Origin: Marinomonas aquimarina
GTDB lineage: Bacteria > Pseudomonadota > Gammaproteobacteria > Pseudomonadales > Marinomonadaceae
DNA: 64,000 nucleotides
NCBI RefSeq assembly: GCF_900089755.1
Contig: NZ_FLOC01000007.1
Location: forward strand, 103,055 to 167,054
Direction: 5' to 3'
Both the position numbers and the translations under genes were made by a program. The notes below the pieces were generated by a model. The model searched no databases. It was not told where the DNA came from and was given only the letters and a program-made list of their open reading frames with translations. This document shows positions 54,550-64,000 of this stretch, one piece after another; the first letter of the stretch is position 1, and every line of letters begins with the position of its first letter.

Positions 54550-54587
54550 AAAAGCCCTGCCGTCATGTATTGCGGTGGGGCTTTTTA
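54550..54587 (+). terminator. Rho-independent terminator of pepA
   Basis: Stem AAAAGCCCTGCCG / CGGTGGGGCTTTT with two wobble pairs and a T run. The 54533-54816 gap holds nothing else recognisable; holC, normal here, was not found. Confidence 0.85.
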
Positions 54588-54816
54588 GTTTTAGTCGGCG
54601 CTGAGTAGCGACTTTAGTGTTAGCGTGATGAAAATGTTAGCGACTGTAACTAGTGTGCAGCAAATGGTGGGTATAGATTGAGCCGCTCCGCTGAGGGTGG
54701 ACTTTTGCGGGCGTCAGTGCGAAAGTTGTACAACTTGATCGTTTCCTAACGGGATAATCAGTGGCCGTGTTTGCCCCTGAAGATGCCGATAAACTTGGCT
54801 TTGATTGTGGTTTTTT

Positions 54817-55278
54817 ATGTCTGATGTGCTTTCTGATGCTCAAATGTATTTGTCTGAGCCGGACGAAACTGTCCTAACGGCCGCGCTGCGCAACAAAGAT
54901 GACATCCCTATTTTGATGGATGTGGTTGGGGCGGATGAGGTTACCACGCCTGTTAGCCAAGAAATGCATCTGAAAAAACTGCTTTCAAGCGACAAAGAGC
55001 CGGAAAAAGCGGCCACGCATTTTCAATACGAACCCCCTGAAACGCGCAAATCAGAGTTTCAATACGAACCGCCAGAGGACACGGTGGCAGAGGTAGCGCA
55101 AACTGTCACTTCGTCAGTGAAACAGAGTGCTGAAGCCCTTGCCACAGCGCCGCAAAAGTCCAGTAAAAGCGATCAATCGCAGATTATCGCCGCGGCCATT
55201 CGCAGTGTTCTGGAACGCCGCTTGCCACAGTTGGTCGCAGAAGTTATGACAGAAATCTCAAAACGTGAAGAGCAGTAG
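54817..55278 (+). CDS. Hypothetical acidic protein between pepA and valS
   Basis: 153 residues, hydrophilic and acidic, with no signal or membrane span. A 7-residue repeat FQYEPPE appears twice (about residues 67-73 and 81-87). The C-terminus IIAAAIRSVLERRLPQLVAEVMTEI is a predicted amphipathic helix. Small proteins of this type occur just upstream of valS in Pseudomonas relatives. The ATG at 54817 has only a weak GTGG upstream. Function unknown; a disordered adaptor with a C-terminal binding helix is a guess. Confidence 0.65.
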   Translation: MSDVLSDAQMYLSEPDETVLTAALRNKDDIPILMDVVGADEVTTPVSQEMHLKKLLSSDKEPEKAATHFQYEPPETRKSEFQYEPPEDTVAEVAQTVTSSVKQSAEALATAPQKSSKSDQSQIIAAAIRSVLERRLPQLVAEVMTEISKREEQ

Positions 55279-55363
55279 CTTCACGTGACTTTCTCGGCCG
55301 CTGCGTAAGCGTTATAATTCCCGCAACTTAATTTTTGCCATCCAAGAGCTTTAAGACACCATA

Positions 55364-58147
55364 ATGGAAAAGACTTACCAACCTCAAAGTATCGAACAGC
55401 CAATTTACTCGCGCTGGGAAGAAAATCATTACTTCGCGCCTAAGGGTGACGGCACGCCATTCTCTATCATGATTCCGCCGCCGAACGTCACAGGTAGTCT
55501 GCACATGGGCCACGCGTTCCAGCACAGCTTGATGGACGCTATGATTCGCCGTGCGCGTATGCAAGGTCAGCGTACCTTGTGGCAACCAGGCAGCGATCAC
55601 GCCGGTATCGCGACGCAAATGGTGGTAGAGCGTCAACTCGCCGCACAGAATCAAACTCGTACCGAATTGGGCCGTGAAAAGTTCCTTGAGAAAGTATGGG
55701 AATGGAAAGCTCAGTCTGGTGGCACTATCTCGGATCAAATGCGTGTCTTGGGTGACTCGGTGGATTGGAGCAAAGAACGCTTCACCATGGACCCAGGCAT
55801 GTCGGCAGCGGTGCAAGAAGTCTTTGTGCGCCTGTACGATGAAGGCATTATTTACCGTGGTCAACGCCTAGTAAACTGGGACCCAAAACTGCATACAGCC
55901 ATTTCTGACCTAGAAGTATTGTCAGAAGAAGAGAACGGCTTCATGTGGCACTTCCGTTACCCGCTAGCGGATGGCGCTAAAACAGCGGAAGGTAAAGACT
56001 ACATTGTTGTGGCGACGACCCGTCCAGAAACTATGCTAGGTGACTCCGCCGTGGCGGTCGCACCAGATGACGAGCGTTACGCTGCATTGGTGGGCAAAGA
56101 AGTGGTTCTGCCATTGGTTGGCCGCCGTATTCCAATCGTTTCCGATGAATACGTTGATAAAGAGTTCGGTACGGGTTGTGTGAAAATTACCCCTGCCCAC
56201 GACTTTAATGACTATGAAGTAGGTAAGCGTCATAACCTACCAATGATCAACATCTTTACCGATGATGCGTCGATCAATAATGAAGCGCCAGAAAAATACC
56301 GTGGCCTAGATCGTTTCGATGCGCGTAAAGAAGTGGTGAAAGATTTTGAAGACCTAGGTCTTCTGGAAAAAATCGCCGATCACAAATTAAAAGTGCCACG
56401 CAGCGAGCGTGGTAATACAGTGGTGGAGCCGTACCTAACCAATCAGTGGTACGTAGCGGTGGAAAGCCTAGCGAAACCGGCTATCGAAGCGGTTGAAAAC
56501 GGTGATATTCAATTCGTACCTAAGCAATGGGAAAACACCTACTTTGCTTGGATGCGTGACCTACAAGACTGGTGTATCTCACGTCAGCTTTGGTGGGGAC
56601 ACCAAATCCCGGCTTGGTATGATGCAGAAGGTAACTTCTACGTGGGTCAAGACGAAGCAACCGTGCGTACTAAGTACAACCTAGCGGCAGACCTTGAGCT
56701 AACCCAAGACGAAGATGTGTTGGATACTTGGTTCTCTTCTGCACTGTGGACCTTCGCAACACAAGGTTGGCCAGAGCAAACCGAAGAACTGGATCTATTT
56801 GGTGAGTCAGACGTTCTAGTAACGGGCTTTGACATCATCTTCTTCTGGGTTGCCCGTATGATCATGATGACCTTGAAATTCACTAACAAGGTGCCGTTCA
56901 AAACGGTTTACATCACTGGTCTGATCCGTGATGAACGTGGCGACAAGATGTCGAAATCGAAAGGTAACGTGATCGATCCTCTGGATTTGATTAACGGTAT
57001 CGATCTAGACGCGCTGGTTGCGAAACGTACCTACGGCATGATGCAGCCACGCCTAGCCGAAAAAGTTGAGAAGAACACCCGTGAAACCTACCCTGACGGC
57101 ATGCCTGCGTACGGTACCGATGCATTGCGCTTTACGCTGTGCTCACTGGCGTCTGGTGGTCGTGACATCAAGTTCGATCTTAACCGTTTAGAAGGTTACC
57201 GTAACTTCTGTAACAAGATCTGGAACGCAGCACGTTACGTGTTGATGAACACAGAAGGCCAAGACTGTGCACAAAGCGGTGGCGATGTAGAGCTATCACT
57301 AGCGGATAAGTGGATCATTTCCCGTCTGCAGCACGCTGAAGAAGCGGTAAACAAAGCCTACGATACGCACCGATTCGATCTAGCTGCGCAAGCTATTTAC
57401 GAGTTCATGTGGCACGAATACTGTGACTGGTACCTAGAGCTTTCTAAACCTGTGCTGTGGGACGAAAACTCAACCCCAGCACAGCTAGCAGGTACACGCC
57501 GTACTTTGGTTCGCGTATTGGAAGCCTTCCTTCGTTTAGCGCACCCAATGATGCCGTTTATCACGGAAGAAATCTGGCAGCGTGTAGCGCCTCTTGCTGG
57601 TCAAACTGGCGAGACGGTGATGACGCAAGCGTTCCCTGCTACCGACGAAGCGAAAAAAGATGCGGCAGCAGAAGCCGACGTTGAATGGCTAAAAGGTGTT
57701 ATCGAAGGTGTGCGTAACATCCGTGGTGAGATGAACATTGCACCATCTAAACCGCTGGAAGTCTTCTTCCGCCATGGTTCTGAGCAAGATAAAGCGCGTA
57801 TGGAAGCTAACCTAACTTTCCTACAGAAGCTGGCGAAAATCGAATCCATTACATGGCTTGAAACGGGTGCGGAGGCGCCTATGTCTGCCACAGCGCTAGT
57901 GGGTGAAATGGAAGTGCTTGTGCCAATGGCAGGTCTAATCGATAAGGAAGCAGAGCTTGCGCGTCTGCAAAAAGAAATCGATAAGGCGAGTAAAGATCTA
58001 CAGCGTATCGAAGGCAAACTAGGCAATGAGTCATTTGTGGCCAAAGCCCCTGCCGAAGTGGTAGAGAAAGAAAAGGCCAAGTGTGAAGATTTGAAATCTG
58101 TTGTGGCTCGTTTAGAAGAGCAAAAGACAAGCATCGAATCTTTGTAA
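55364..58147 (+). CDS. valS: Valyl-tRNA synthetase
   Basis: 927 residues. Class I synthetase with [15 protein letters not shown] (HIGH), an editing CP1 domain (about 190-340, [22 protein letters not shown]), DKMSKSKGN (KMSKS), an anticodon-binding domain and a C-terminal coiled coil (about 860-925) that contacts tRNA. Codon use is strongly biased, as in carB and purL. Confidence 0.97.
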   Translation: MEKTYQPQSIEQPIYSRWEENHYFAPKGDGTPFSIMIPPPNVTGSLHMGHAFQHSLMDAMIRRARMQGQRTLWQPGSDHAGIATQMVVERQLAAQNQTRTELGREKFLEKVWEWKAQSGGTISDQMRVLGDSVDWSKERFTMDPGMSAAVQEVFVRLYDEGIIYRGQRLVNWDPKLHTAISDLEVLSEEENGFMWHFRYPLADGAKTAEGKDYIVVATTRPETMLGDSAVAVAPDDERYAALVGKEVVLPLVGRRIPIVSDEYVDKEFGTGCVKITPAHDFNDYEVGKRHNLPMINIFTDDASINNEAPEKYRGLDRFDARKEVVKDFEDLGLLEKIADHKLKVPRSERGNTVVEPYLTNQWYVAVESLAKPAIEAVENGDIQFVPKQWENTYFAWMRDLQDWCISRQLWWGHQIPAWYDAEGNFYVGQDEATVRTKYNLAADLELTQDEDVLDTWFSSALWTFATQGWPEQTEELDLFGESDVLVTGFDIIFFWVARMIMMTLKFTNKVPFKTVYITGLIRDERGDKMSKSKGNVIDPLDLINGIDLDALVAKRTYGMMQPRLAEKVEKNTRETYPDGMPAYGTDALRFTLCSLASGGRDIKFDLNRLEGYRNFCNKIWNAARYVLMNTEGQDCAQSGGDVELSLADKWIISRLQHAEEAVNKAYDTHRFDLAAQAIYEFMWHEYCDWYLELSKPVLWDENSTPAQLAGTRRTLVRVLEAFLRLAHPMMPFITEEIWQRVAPLAGQTGETVMTQAFPATDEAKKDAAAEADVEWLKGVIEGVRNIRGEMNIAPSKPLEVFFRHGSEQDKARMEANLTFLQKLAKIESITWLETGAEAPMSATALVGEMEVLVPMAGLIDKEAELARLQKEIDKASKDLQRIEGKLGNESFVAKAPAEVVEKEKAKCEDLKSVVARLEEQKTSIESL

Positions 58148-58212
58148 GAACAGTCAGCCCTAATCGATAGCGGTTAGGGCGATTGGCTCAAAACAATAAT
58201 AAGAGGTGGTCA

Positions 58213-58455
58213 ATGGCAGAACGATTTTTTGGTAAGGTGCGCTGGTTTAATGACACCAAGGGGATCGGCTTTATTAAGCGTGATGATTTACCGGATGTAT
58301 TTGTGCACTATAAATCGATTTTGTCGGATGGGCATAAAACCCTGAAAAAGGGGCAGTCCGTCAGTTTTGAAATCATGGAAACGGATTTTGGTATGCAGGC
58401 GTCACAGGTCATGCTGGAAAAACGTCCCACGCTCAATCACTCTGACCAGGTGTGA
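58213..58455 (+). CDS. Cold-shock-domain protein
   Basis: 80 residues from the ATG at 58213 (AGAGGTGG upstream). It is an OB-fold with RNP1 KGIGFIKR and RNP2 VFVHYKSI, and the start GKVRWFNDTKGIGF is typical. It binds single-stranded nucleic acid. It differs from CspA in having DGHKTLKKGQSVSFEIMETDFGMQASQV, so it is a divergent member. Own terminator. Confidence 0.88.
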   Translation: MAERFFGKVRWFNDTKGIGFIKRDDLPDVFVHYKSILSDGHKTLKKGQSVSFEIMETDFGMQASQVMLEKRPTLNHSDQV

Positions 58456-58466
58456 TCTCTTGTTAT

Positions 58467-58497
58467 AAAAAAACCAGCCTAGTGCTGGTTTTTTGTT
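58467..58497. terminator. Bidirectional terminator
   Basis: Stem AAAACCAGC / GCTGGTTTT with A and T tracts on both sides, between convergent cold-shock and CBS genes. Confidence 0.88.
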
Positions 58498-58509
58498 ATT
58501 TAAGTACGC

Positions 58510-58920
58510 TTAAAGCATGCTGTGGGCCAGTTTGACGAAGTCCACTGGGCTTAAGATACCGACCAGTTTGCCGTTCTCTACCACAGGTAGACTGCCGTAT
58601 TTGTTAGCAATAAAGAACTCGGCCGCGGCTTTGAGAGACATGTTGGGTTCTACGCTCAAGGTGTCCTTGTTCATAGCGTTGCGCACCGGCGTTTGCTCTT
58701 CTTTTTTGGCAAGCTGCTGAGTACCGAACTGGCTGACCAAGTAAAAGGCGTGTTTAAGGTATTCGCGCTGTGTCAGCATGCCTAGGCAATTATTCTCATC
58801 GTCGATAACGGGTAGGTTGCGAATGTTCTTTTCTGCCATCAGAGCTTTGGCTTTTGCTAGTGAATCACTTTCTTTGAGTGTGACAAGATTGGTGACCATC
58901 AAATCTGCTACAGTTTGCAC
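58510..58920 (-). CDS. CBS-domain pair protein
   Basis: 136 residues, two CBS repeats (VADLMVTNLVTLKESDSLAKAKALMAEKNIRNLPVID and NAMNKDTLSVEPNMSLKAAAEFFIANKYGSLPVVE). Nucleotide sensing is expected; no effector domain. Same layout as the 13399-13815 protein. Its start region lies next to the divergent tadA promoter. Confidence 0.87.
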   Translation of the reverse strand: MQTVADLMVTNLVTLKESDSLAKAKALMAEKNIRNLPVIDDENNCLGMLTQREYLKHAFYLVSQFGTQQLAKKEEQTPVRNAMNKDTLSVEPNMSLKAAAEFFIANKYGSLPVVENGKLVGILSPVDFVKLAHSML

Positions 58921-58968
58921 GCTTCAAACTCCTTGTATAATAGTTCCCCTGAGTTTAGGAGATTTGAA

Positions 58969-59505
58969 ATGCCCAGCGCAATAGACCCGTGTCATTCACA
59001 ACAAGAGAACGACGAATATTGGATGGCCAAAGCCTTGGCGCTTGCCAGTCAGGCGGAGGCTGAGAGTGAGATCCCTGTCGGGGCGATCGTGGTGCAAGGT
59101 GGTAAGATTATCGGCCAAGGCTTTAATTCGCCGATTCATACCTGCGATCCGACGGCTCACGCGGAAATACAAGCGATCCGTGATGCTTGTAAAAATGTGA
59201 ATAACTATCGTCTGCCCGAAGCGACTTTATACGTGACACTGGAGCCTTGCTCTATGTGCGCTGGGGCGATCGTACACAGTCGTATTGCCCGTGTGGTGTA
59301 TGGCGCGACCGAGCCTAAGAGCGGTGTGGTGGAAAGTCAGCAGCAGTTTTTCTGCCATAGTTTCTTGAATCATCGGGTTGAAGCTCTTGGTGGCGTGCTG
59401 GCAGAGCGGGCCAGTACTCAGCTGTCAAACTTTTTTCAGTACCGTCGCGAGCAAAAAAAACGGTTAAAACAACAGGCTAAGGCGCGAAATAACGACACTG
59501 AGTAA
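58969..59505 (+). CDS. tadA: tRNA-specific adenosine deaminase TadA
   Basis: 178 residues from the ATG at 58969 (AGGAG seven bases upstream; the frame from 58915 overlaps the CBS gene start). It converts A34 to inosine in tRNA-Arg(ACG). The zinc and proton-shuttle motif is THAE in PTAHAEIQAI and the cysteines are in PCSMCAGAIVHSRI. The Lys/Arg-rich C-terminus (REQKKRLKQQAKARNN) suits tRNA binding. Confidence 0.95.
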   Translation: MPSAIDPCHSQQENDEYWMAKALALASQAEAESEIPVGAIVVQGGKIIGQGFNSPIHTCDPTAHAEIQAIRDACKNVNNYRLPEATLYVTLEPCSMCAGAIVHSRIARVVYGATEPKSGVVESQQQFFCHSFLNHRVEALGGVLAERASTQLSNFFQYRREQKKRLKQQAKARNNDTE

Positions 59506-59609
59506 GGAAAGTCATGATATTGCGCAGACTAGACTGGCTTCAAAACGCCTCATTGATTTAAAATACGGGCAAATTTTTCCCCAAACTACCACATGAGGCA
59601 AAACTCGAC

Positions 59610-62600
59610 ATGCTGACTCTGCATGGTTCCGCGGCGCTTTCTGCGTTTCGCAAAGCTAAGCTTTTAGCAGGTCTACAAGATCTGTATCCATCTATCACAG
59701 ATATCGATGCCCAGTTTCTACATTTTGTTGAGCTAAAGTCAGGTCAGGCACTGACAGCAGAGCAACAAGGCGTGCTAGAACAGGCTCTGACTTACGGGGC
59801 TAAGTCTGCGCCGATTCAAGTATCTGACAACTACGTTTTGGTAGTGCCACGTCTAGGTACCATCTCTCCATGGTCTTCTAAAGCAACGGACATTCTGCAT
59901 AACTGTGGCCTTGAGTTGGTAGAGCGTGCTGAGCGCGGTGTGCAGTACTTCATTCATTCAAGCGAAACATTCTCTGACGCACAGCGTACAGAAATCGCAG
60001 CATTGCTACACGACCGTATGACGGAGAGTGTATTGCTAGACGTTGCTGCGGCAGAAACCATGTTCAGCCATGCGACGCCAGCGCCAATGACCAGCGTTGA
60101 TGTGCTAGGCGGCGGTCGTGAAGCATTGGTAGAAGCTAACCAAAAACTTGGTCTAGCCTTGGCGGAAGATGAAATTGACTACTTGGTAGAGTCATTCAAA
60201 GAATTGGGTCGTAACCCAAATGACGTAGAGCTAATGATGTTTGCTCAAGCAAACTCTGAGCACTGTCGTCACAAGATCTTTAATGCATCTTGGACCATCG
60301 ATGGCGAAGAACAAGAACGTTCTTTGTTCAAGATGATCAAGAATACACACGAACATAACCCAGATGGCACCTTGTCTGCGTACAAAGACAACGCCGCGGT
60401 TATGGAAGGTCACAAAGCGGGCCGTTTCTTCCCGAACTCTGAAACACGTGAATACGATTTCTCACAAGAGAACATCGACATTCTGATGAAGGTTGAAACC
60501 CACAACCACCCAACGGCGATTGCGCCATTTGCCGGTGCGGCGACAGGTTCTGGTGGTGAGATCCGTGACGAAGGCGCAACGGGTATTGGTGCTAAGCCAA
60601 AAGCTGGCCTATCAGGTTACACCGTATCTGACTTGAAACTTCCAGGTTTTGAACAACCATGGGAAAGCCAATACGGCAAACCAAGCCGTATCGTGACACC
60701 TCTGGACATCATGATCGAAGGTCCGATCGGTGGCGCGGCGTTTAACAACGAATTTGGTCGTCCAAACCTACTAGGTTACTTCCGTACTTTCGAACAGACA
60801 GTACAAGGTCCTACAGGTGACGAAGTACGCGGTTACCACAAGCCAATCATGCTAGCAGGCGGTATCGGTAACATCCGTCGTGAGCACGTTGAAAAAGATG
60901 AGATCCAAGTAGGTTCTAAGCTAGTAGTACTAGGTGGCCCTGCAATGTTGATCGGTCTTGGCGGTGGTGCAGCATCTTCTATGGCCTCTGCAGACGGTAA
61001 CGAAGATCTAGATTTTGCTTCTGTACAACGTGGCAACCCAGAAATGGAACGTCGTTGTCAGGAAGTAATCGACCGTTGTTGGCAGCTAGGGGATAACAAC
61101 CCAATCAGCTTTATCCACGATGTGGGTGCAGGTGGTCTGTCTAATGCTTTGCCTGAGCTTGTAAAAGACGGCGAGCGTGGCGGTAAGTTCGATCTACGTA
61201 AAGTATTGAACGACGAACTTGGCATGTCACCGCTAGAGATCTGGTGTAACGAATCTCAAGAACGTTACGTAATGGCGATTCCGGCTAACCGTATCGACGA
61301 GTTCGCAGCGATCTGTGAACGTGAGCGTTGTCCATTTGCTGTGGTAGGTGAAGCGAAAGAAGAACTGCACCTAGAAGTTGAAGATCCACACTTCGATAAC
61401 AGCCCAGTTGACCTACCAATGTCTGTACTATTTGGTAAGCCACCTAAAATGCACCGTGAAGCAGCGAAAGCGGACGTGAAAGGCGATGACTTTGACGGCT
61501 CTGACGTTGAATTGGCTGAAGCAGCGAAGCGCGTGCTTAGCCTACCAACGGTGGCATCTAAGAGCTTCTTGATCACCATCGGTGACCGTACTATCACAGG
61601 TATGGTGGCGCGTGACCAAATGGTCGGTCCATGGCAGGTACCTGTAGCGGACGTAGCGGTAACGACTTCGTCTCTAGACAGCTACACAGGTGAAGCGATG
61701 ACTATGGGTGAGCGTACGCCAGCAGCACTATTGAATGCACCAGCCTCTGGTCGCATGGCAGTAGGTGAGGCGCTAACCAACTTGGCAGCAGCAAAAATCA
61801 CCAAACGTAACCACATTAAGCTATCTGCAAACTGGATGGCGGCTGCGGGTCACGCAGGTGAAGACGAGAAGCTATACCAAACGGTTAAAGCAGTCGGTAT
61901 GGAACTGTGTCCAGCACTGGATATCGCCATCCCTGTTGGTAAAGACTCTATGTCTATGAAGACTGTATGGAAAGAGGACGGCGAAGAAAAAGCGGTTACT
62001 TCACCATTGTCTCTAGTTATTTCTGCGTTTGCACCAGTTGAAGATGTTCGTAAGACATTAACGCCTGAGCTTAAGCAAGCAGACAGCCAATTGATCCTAT
62101 TGGATCTTGGCGCGGGTCAAAACCGTCTAGGTGGTTCGGTACTTGCGCAAGTCTTCAACAAAGTAAGCAGCGCAACACCTGATGTAGACAGCGCAGCAGT
62201 TCTGGCAGGCTTCTTTGATACCACTCAAGCATTGAACGCGGAAGGCAAACTACTTGCTTACCACGACCGTTCAGACGGTGGTCTATTTGCAACCTTGACT
62301 GAAATGTCTTTTGCAAGCCACATCGGTCTAGATGTTGATCTAACCAACGTTGCCAAAGATAAAGCGTCTCTAGCGGCGTCTTTGTTCAACGAAGAACTAG
62401 GTGCAGTGATCCAAGTAGCGAACAGCGAAGTGGACGCAGTACTAGCAGCTTACCAAATGGCAGGCGTCTCTGCGACAGCGATTGCAACACTAAACGATAG
62501 CGATACCTTGAACTTCGCTTTCCAAGGTGAACAAGTACTTTCTCAAGATCGTATCACTTGGCAGCGTACTTGGTCTGAAACAAGCTACCGTATCCAAGCG

Positions 62601-63506
62601 CTGCGTGATAATCCAGAATCAGCACAGCAAGAATTCGATAACTTGCTCGATGCGAAAGATCCTGGTCTGTCTGCGAAACTAAGCTTCGATATCAATGCGG
62701 ACGTTGCCGCACCTTACATCAGCACTGGTGCGAAACCTCGCATGGCGGTATTGCGTGAGCAGGGTGTTAACGGTCAAGTGGAAATGGCAGCAGCCTTCCA
62801 TAAAGCTGGCTTCAATCCAGTTGACGTTCATATGAGTGACATCCTAACGGGTCGCGTCTCACTTGAAGAGTTCCACGGCCTAGTTGCATGTGGTGGTTTC
62901 TCTTACGGTGACGTACTAGGTGCGGGTGAAGGTTGGGCGAAGTCTATCCTATTCAACACTCGTGCACGTGAGCAGTTCGAAGCCTTCTTCAACCGTCAAG
63001 AAACCTTCTCGCTAGGTATCTGTAACGGTTGTCAGATGCTATCTAACTTGCATGACCTGATTCCTGGTGCGCAAAACTGGCCGAAGTTCGTACGTAACCA
63101 ATCTGCACAGTTCGAAGCACGTCTAGTTCAGGTAGAAGTGAAAGAGTCTAACTCGATCCTACTTGCTGACATGGCCGGTTCTGTTATGCCGATCGCGGTT
63201 GCCCACGGTGAAGGTCAAACGGAATACCGTGATGACGCACACAAAGGTATCCTGCAAGCGAATGGTCAAGTAGCGCTACAATTCGTTGACCACTACGGTC
63301 AAGCGACAGAACGTTACCCATTCAACCCGAACGGCTCTTCTGAAGGTATTACCGGTGTAACGTCTGAAGACGGTCGTGTCACCATCATGATGCCTCACCC
63401 AGAGCGTGTTTACCGTGCGGTACAACACAGCTGGAAGCCAGAAGGCTGGCAAGAGCAAGGTCCTTGGTTGCGTCTATTCCAAAACGCACGCAAGTTCCTA
63501 GGCTAA
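59610..63506 (+). CDS. purL: Phosphoribosylformylglycinamidine synthase
   Basis: 1298 residues, the large single-chain form of gammaproteobacteria. In order: the N-terminal linker, the AIRS-like ATP domains ([50 protein letters not shown]) and a C-terminal class I glutaminase ([13 protein letters not shown], with catalytic HPE in [10 protein letters not shown]). It makes FGAM in purine synthesis. Strong codon bias. Confidence 0.97.
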   Translation: MLTLHGSAALSAFRKAKLLAGLQDLYPSITDIDAQFLHFVELKSGQALTAEQQGVLEQALTYGAKSAPIQVSDNYVLVVPRLGTISPWSSKATDILHNCGLELVERAERGVQYFIHSSETFSDAQRTEIAALLHDRMTESVLLDVAAAETMFSHATPAPMTSVDVLGGGREALVEANQKLGLALAEDEIDYLVESFKELGRNPNDVELMMFAQANSEHCRHKIFNASWTIDGEEQERSLFKMIKNTHEHNPDGTLSAYKDNAAVMEGHKAGRFFPNSETREYDFSQENIDILMKVETHNHPTAIAPFAGAATGSGGEIRDEGATGIGAKPKAGLSGYTVSDLKLPGFEQPWESQYGKPSRIVTPLDIMIEGPIGGAAFNNEFGRPNLLGYFRTFEQTVQGPTGDEVRGYHKPIMLAGGIGNIRREHVEKDEIQVGSKLVVLGGPAMLIGLGGGAASSMASADGNEDLDFASVQRGNPEMERRCQEVIDRCWQLGDNNPISFIHDVGAGGLSNALPELVKDGERGGKFDLRKVLNDELGMSPLEIWCNESQERYVMAIPANRIDEFAAICERERCPFAVVGEAKEELHLEVEDPHFDNSPVDLPMSVLFGKPPKMHREAAKADVKGDDFDGSDVELAEAAKRVLSLPTVASKSFLITIGDRTITGMVARDQMVGPWQVPVADVAVTTSSLDSYTGEAMTMGERTPAALLNAPASGRMAVGEALTNLAAAKITKRNHIKLSANWMAAAGHAGEDEKLYQTVKAVGMELCPALDIAIPVGKDSMSMKTVWKEDGEEKAVTSPLSLVISAFAPVEDVRKTLTPELKQADSQLILLDLGAGQNRLGGSVLAQVFNKVSSATPDVDSAAVLAGFFDTTQALNAEGKLLAYHDRSDGGLFATLTEMSFASHIGLDVDLTNVAKDKASLAASLFNEELGAVIQVANSEVDAVLAAYQMAGVSATAIATLNDSDTLNFAFQGEQVLSQDRITWQRTWSETSYRIQALRDNPESAQQEFDNLLDAKDPGLSAKLSFDINADVAAPYISTGAKPRMAVLREQGVNGQVEMAAAFHKAGFNPVDVHMSDILTGRVSLEEFHGLVACGGFSYGDVLGAGEGWAKSILFNTRAREQFEAFFNRQETFSLGICNGCQMLSNLHDLIPGAQNWPKFVRNQSAQFEARLVQVEVKESNSILLADMAGSVMPIAVAHGEGQTEYRDDAHKGILQANGQVALQFVDHYGQATERYPFNPNGSSEGITGVTSEDGRVTIMMPHPERVYRAVQHSWKPEGWQEQGPWLRLFQNARKFLG

Positions 63507-63527
63507 TCGCTTAGCTTTAAAGTATTT

Positions 63528-63565
63528 AAAAGCCCGCTACGGATTTCCGTAGCGGGCTTTTTGTT
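63528..63565 (+). terminator. Rho-independent terminator of purL
   Basis: Fourteen-base-pair stem AAAGCCCGCTACGG / CCGTAGCGGGCTTT followed by a T-rich tail. Confidence 0.93.
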
Positions 63566-63583
63566 TTTAAGGGTCGTGGCTCA

Positions 63584-63646
63584 GGGGGCAGATCCCTTCT
63601 AAGTATCAGCTTCCAATGCCTTCTATCTGTTAAGGGATCTGACCCC
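63584..63646. repeat. Inverted repeat of the GGGGTCAGATCCCTT type
   Basis: GGGGGCAGATCCCTT (63584-63598) faces AAGGGATCTGACCCC (63632-63646), one mismatch in 15, with a 33-base centre. Similar GGGGTCAGA-type ends are, from memory, common in gammaproteobacteria next to IS200-like or RAYT transposases. It is probably a small non-autonomous element. No transposase is in the window. Confidence 0.6.
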
Positions 63647-63782
63647 TTTCAATTCTGAAGGGCATTAAAAACTGCTTTGTCTATTTATTGATCGATAAGT
63701 GCTTGATTGTGATTAATAAACAATCAATTCTGCGGTTTTCTCTTATAAATTCGATGTTTTTTAAAATTAATTCAAAAAGTGC

Positions 63783-63810
63783 TTGCGCTGAAAATTCTGA
63801 TGCGTATTAT
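63783..63810 (+). promoter_or_regulatory. rRNA operon P1-type promoter
   Basis: -35 TTGCGC (63783-63788), the 16-base spacer typical of rRNA promoters, and -10 TATTAT (63805-63810). An A/T-rich UP-element-like block lies upstream (about 63755-63780). Downstream ACGCCTCC resembles the stringent discriminator, although it begins with A. Confidence 0.8.
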
Positions 63811-63816
63811 ACGCCT

Positions 63817-64000
63817 CCACTGACACGGCAGACCACAACGGACTGCGAAGCGAACTGGAAACAGCAAGCAACAGTGTCAACGCTCTTTAAAATAGATAAT
63901 CAGATAATTTGTGTGGGCGCTCGCTGGAGACTTCTCAAAAACTTTGAAGTCTTAAGCAAGTGACCATGTCAATTCGCTTTACGTTCTTTAATCTTAGGGT
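63817..64000 (+). ncRNA. rRNA operon leader (16S rRNA starts beyond the window)
   Basis: Leader RNA with a boxA-like CGCTCTTTAA at 63881-63890 for NusB/S10 antitermination, then AGATAATTTGTGTGGGCGCTCG, the widespread gammaproteobacterial rrn leader pattern. A GACTTC/GAAGTC stem at about 63929-63953 may be part of the RNase III processing stem. No mature 16S sequence is reached by base 64000. A 91-codon frame across it is spurious. Confidence 0.8.

Noticed and set aside
54588..54816. Possible holC remnant between pepA and valS
   Set aside because: Reading all three plus-strand frames gave no recognisable HolC segment; treated as plain intergenic sequence.
63688..63963. 91-codon frame at the right end
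   Set aside because: It covers the rRNA promoter, boxA and leader; composition is not protein-like.
1..64000. CRISPR arrays, tRNA genes, prophage or insertion sequences
   Set aside because: No regularly spaced repeats, cloverleaf-like sequences, integrases or transposases were seen by eye; a covariance search for tRNAs could not be run.

Overview
This window is chromosomal DNA of a gammaproteobacterium. Gene order and protein style point to a marine Oceanospirillales-type organism (Marinomonas-like), but the genus is an inference. The order dksA-gluQ-cbrB-pcnB-folK-panB-panC-pgi parallels the Pseudomonas locus, ribD-ribE-ribBA-ribH-nusB-thiL-pgpA and carA-carB-greA are standard proteobacterial housekeeping blocks, and a choline-to-glycine-betaine pathway suits a salty habitat. 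No phage, insertion sequence, integron or CRISPR array was seen. The window stops inside the leader of an rRNA operon.

Layout. 1-2.1 kb: betB-betA (minus strand, betA cut by the edge). 2.4-5.1 kb: a CBM48 protein, an overlooked 39-residue membrane peptide, an OlsF-like two-domain acyltransferase and a short SutA-like protein. 5.2-13 kb: an RpoE/ChrR (ECF11-type) sigma/anti-sigma pair, divergent from an eight-gene operon (NTF2-like, SDR, flavin oxidase, DUF1365, CFA-synthase homologue, DUF2878, secreted protein, DUF3833 lipoprotein). Two matching promoters, TGATCY-N16-CGTA, lie back to back between them. 13-22 kb: CBS protein, EamA exporter with divergent LysR, rlmF, plsC, a GTPase/DUF2868 pair and a chemoreceptor. 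22-23 kb: hicAB with a palindrome over the hicA ribosome site, then a REP-like inverted pair. 23-33 kb: ettA, nrdR, riboflavin genes, nusB, thiL, pgpA, a HolD-like protein, rimI, yajL. 33-40 kb: carA-carB-greA behind a leader terminator, then two DUF1566 proteins. 40-49 kb: pgi, panC, panB, folK, pcnB, a CbrB-like activator, gluQ, dksA. 49-63.5 kb: aminotransferase, RDD protein, lptF-lptG, pepA, valS, a cold-shock-domain protein, CBS protein, tadA and purL. 63.5-64 kb: inverted repeat, then rRNA promoter and leader.

The strongest new signal is the 538-base gap between the CbrB-like gene and pcnB, where Pseudomonas encodes the decoy RNA CrcZ. On the same strand as both genes the gap holds a well-spaced sigma54 promoter. 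A GTAACA-AG-TGTTAC palindrome lies about 120 bp upstream of the predicted start. The predicted RNA carries four copies of an ARN-type A-rich motif (core AATAAAAATAA), two of them in hairpin loops. The adjacent activator keeps the sigma54-contact GAFTGA motif, but its receiver domain is degenerate and the usual partner kinase gene cbrA is missing from between it and gluQ. This looks like a CrcZ-type Hfq/Crc decoy RNA run by an orphan, rewired CbrB. Function is inferred; the sequence elements are seen directly.
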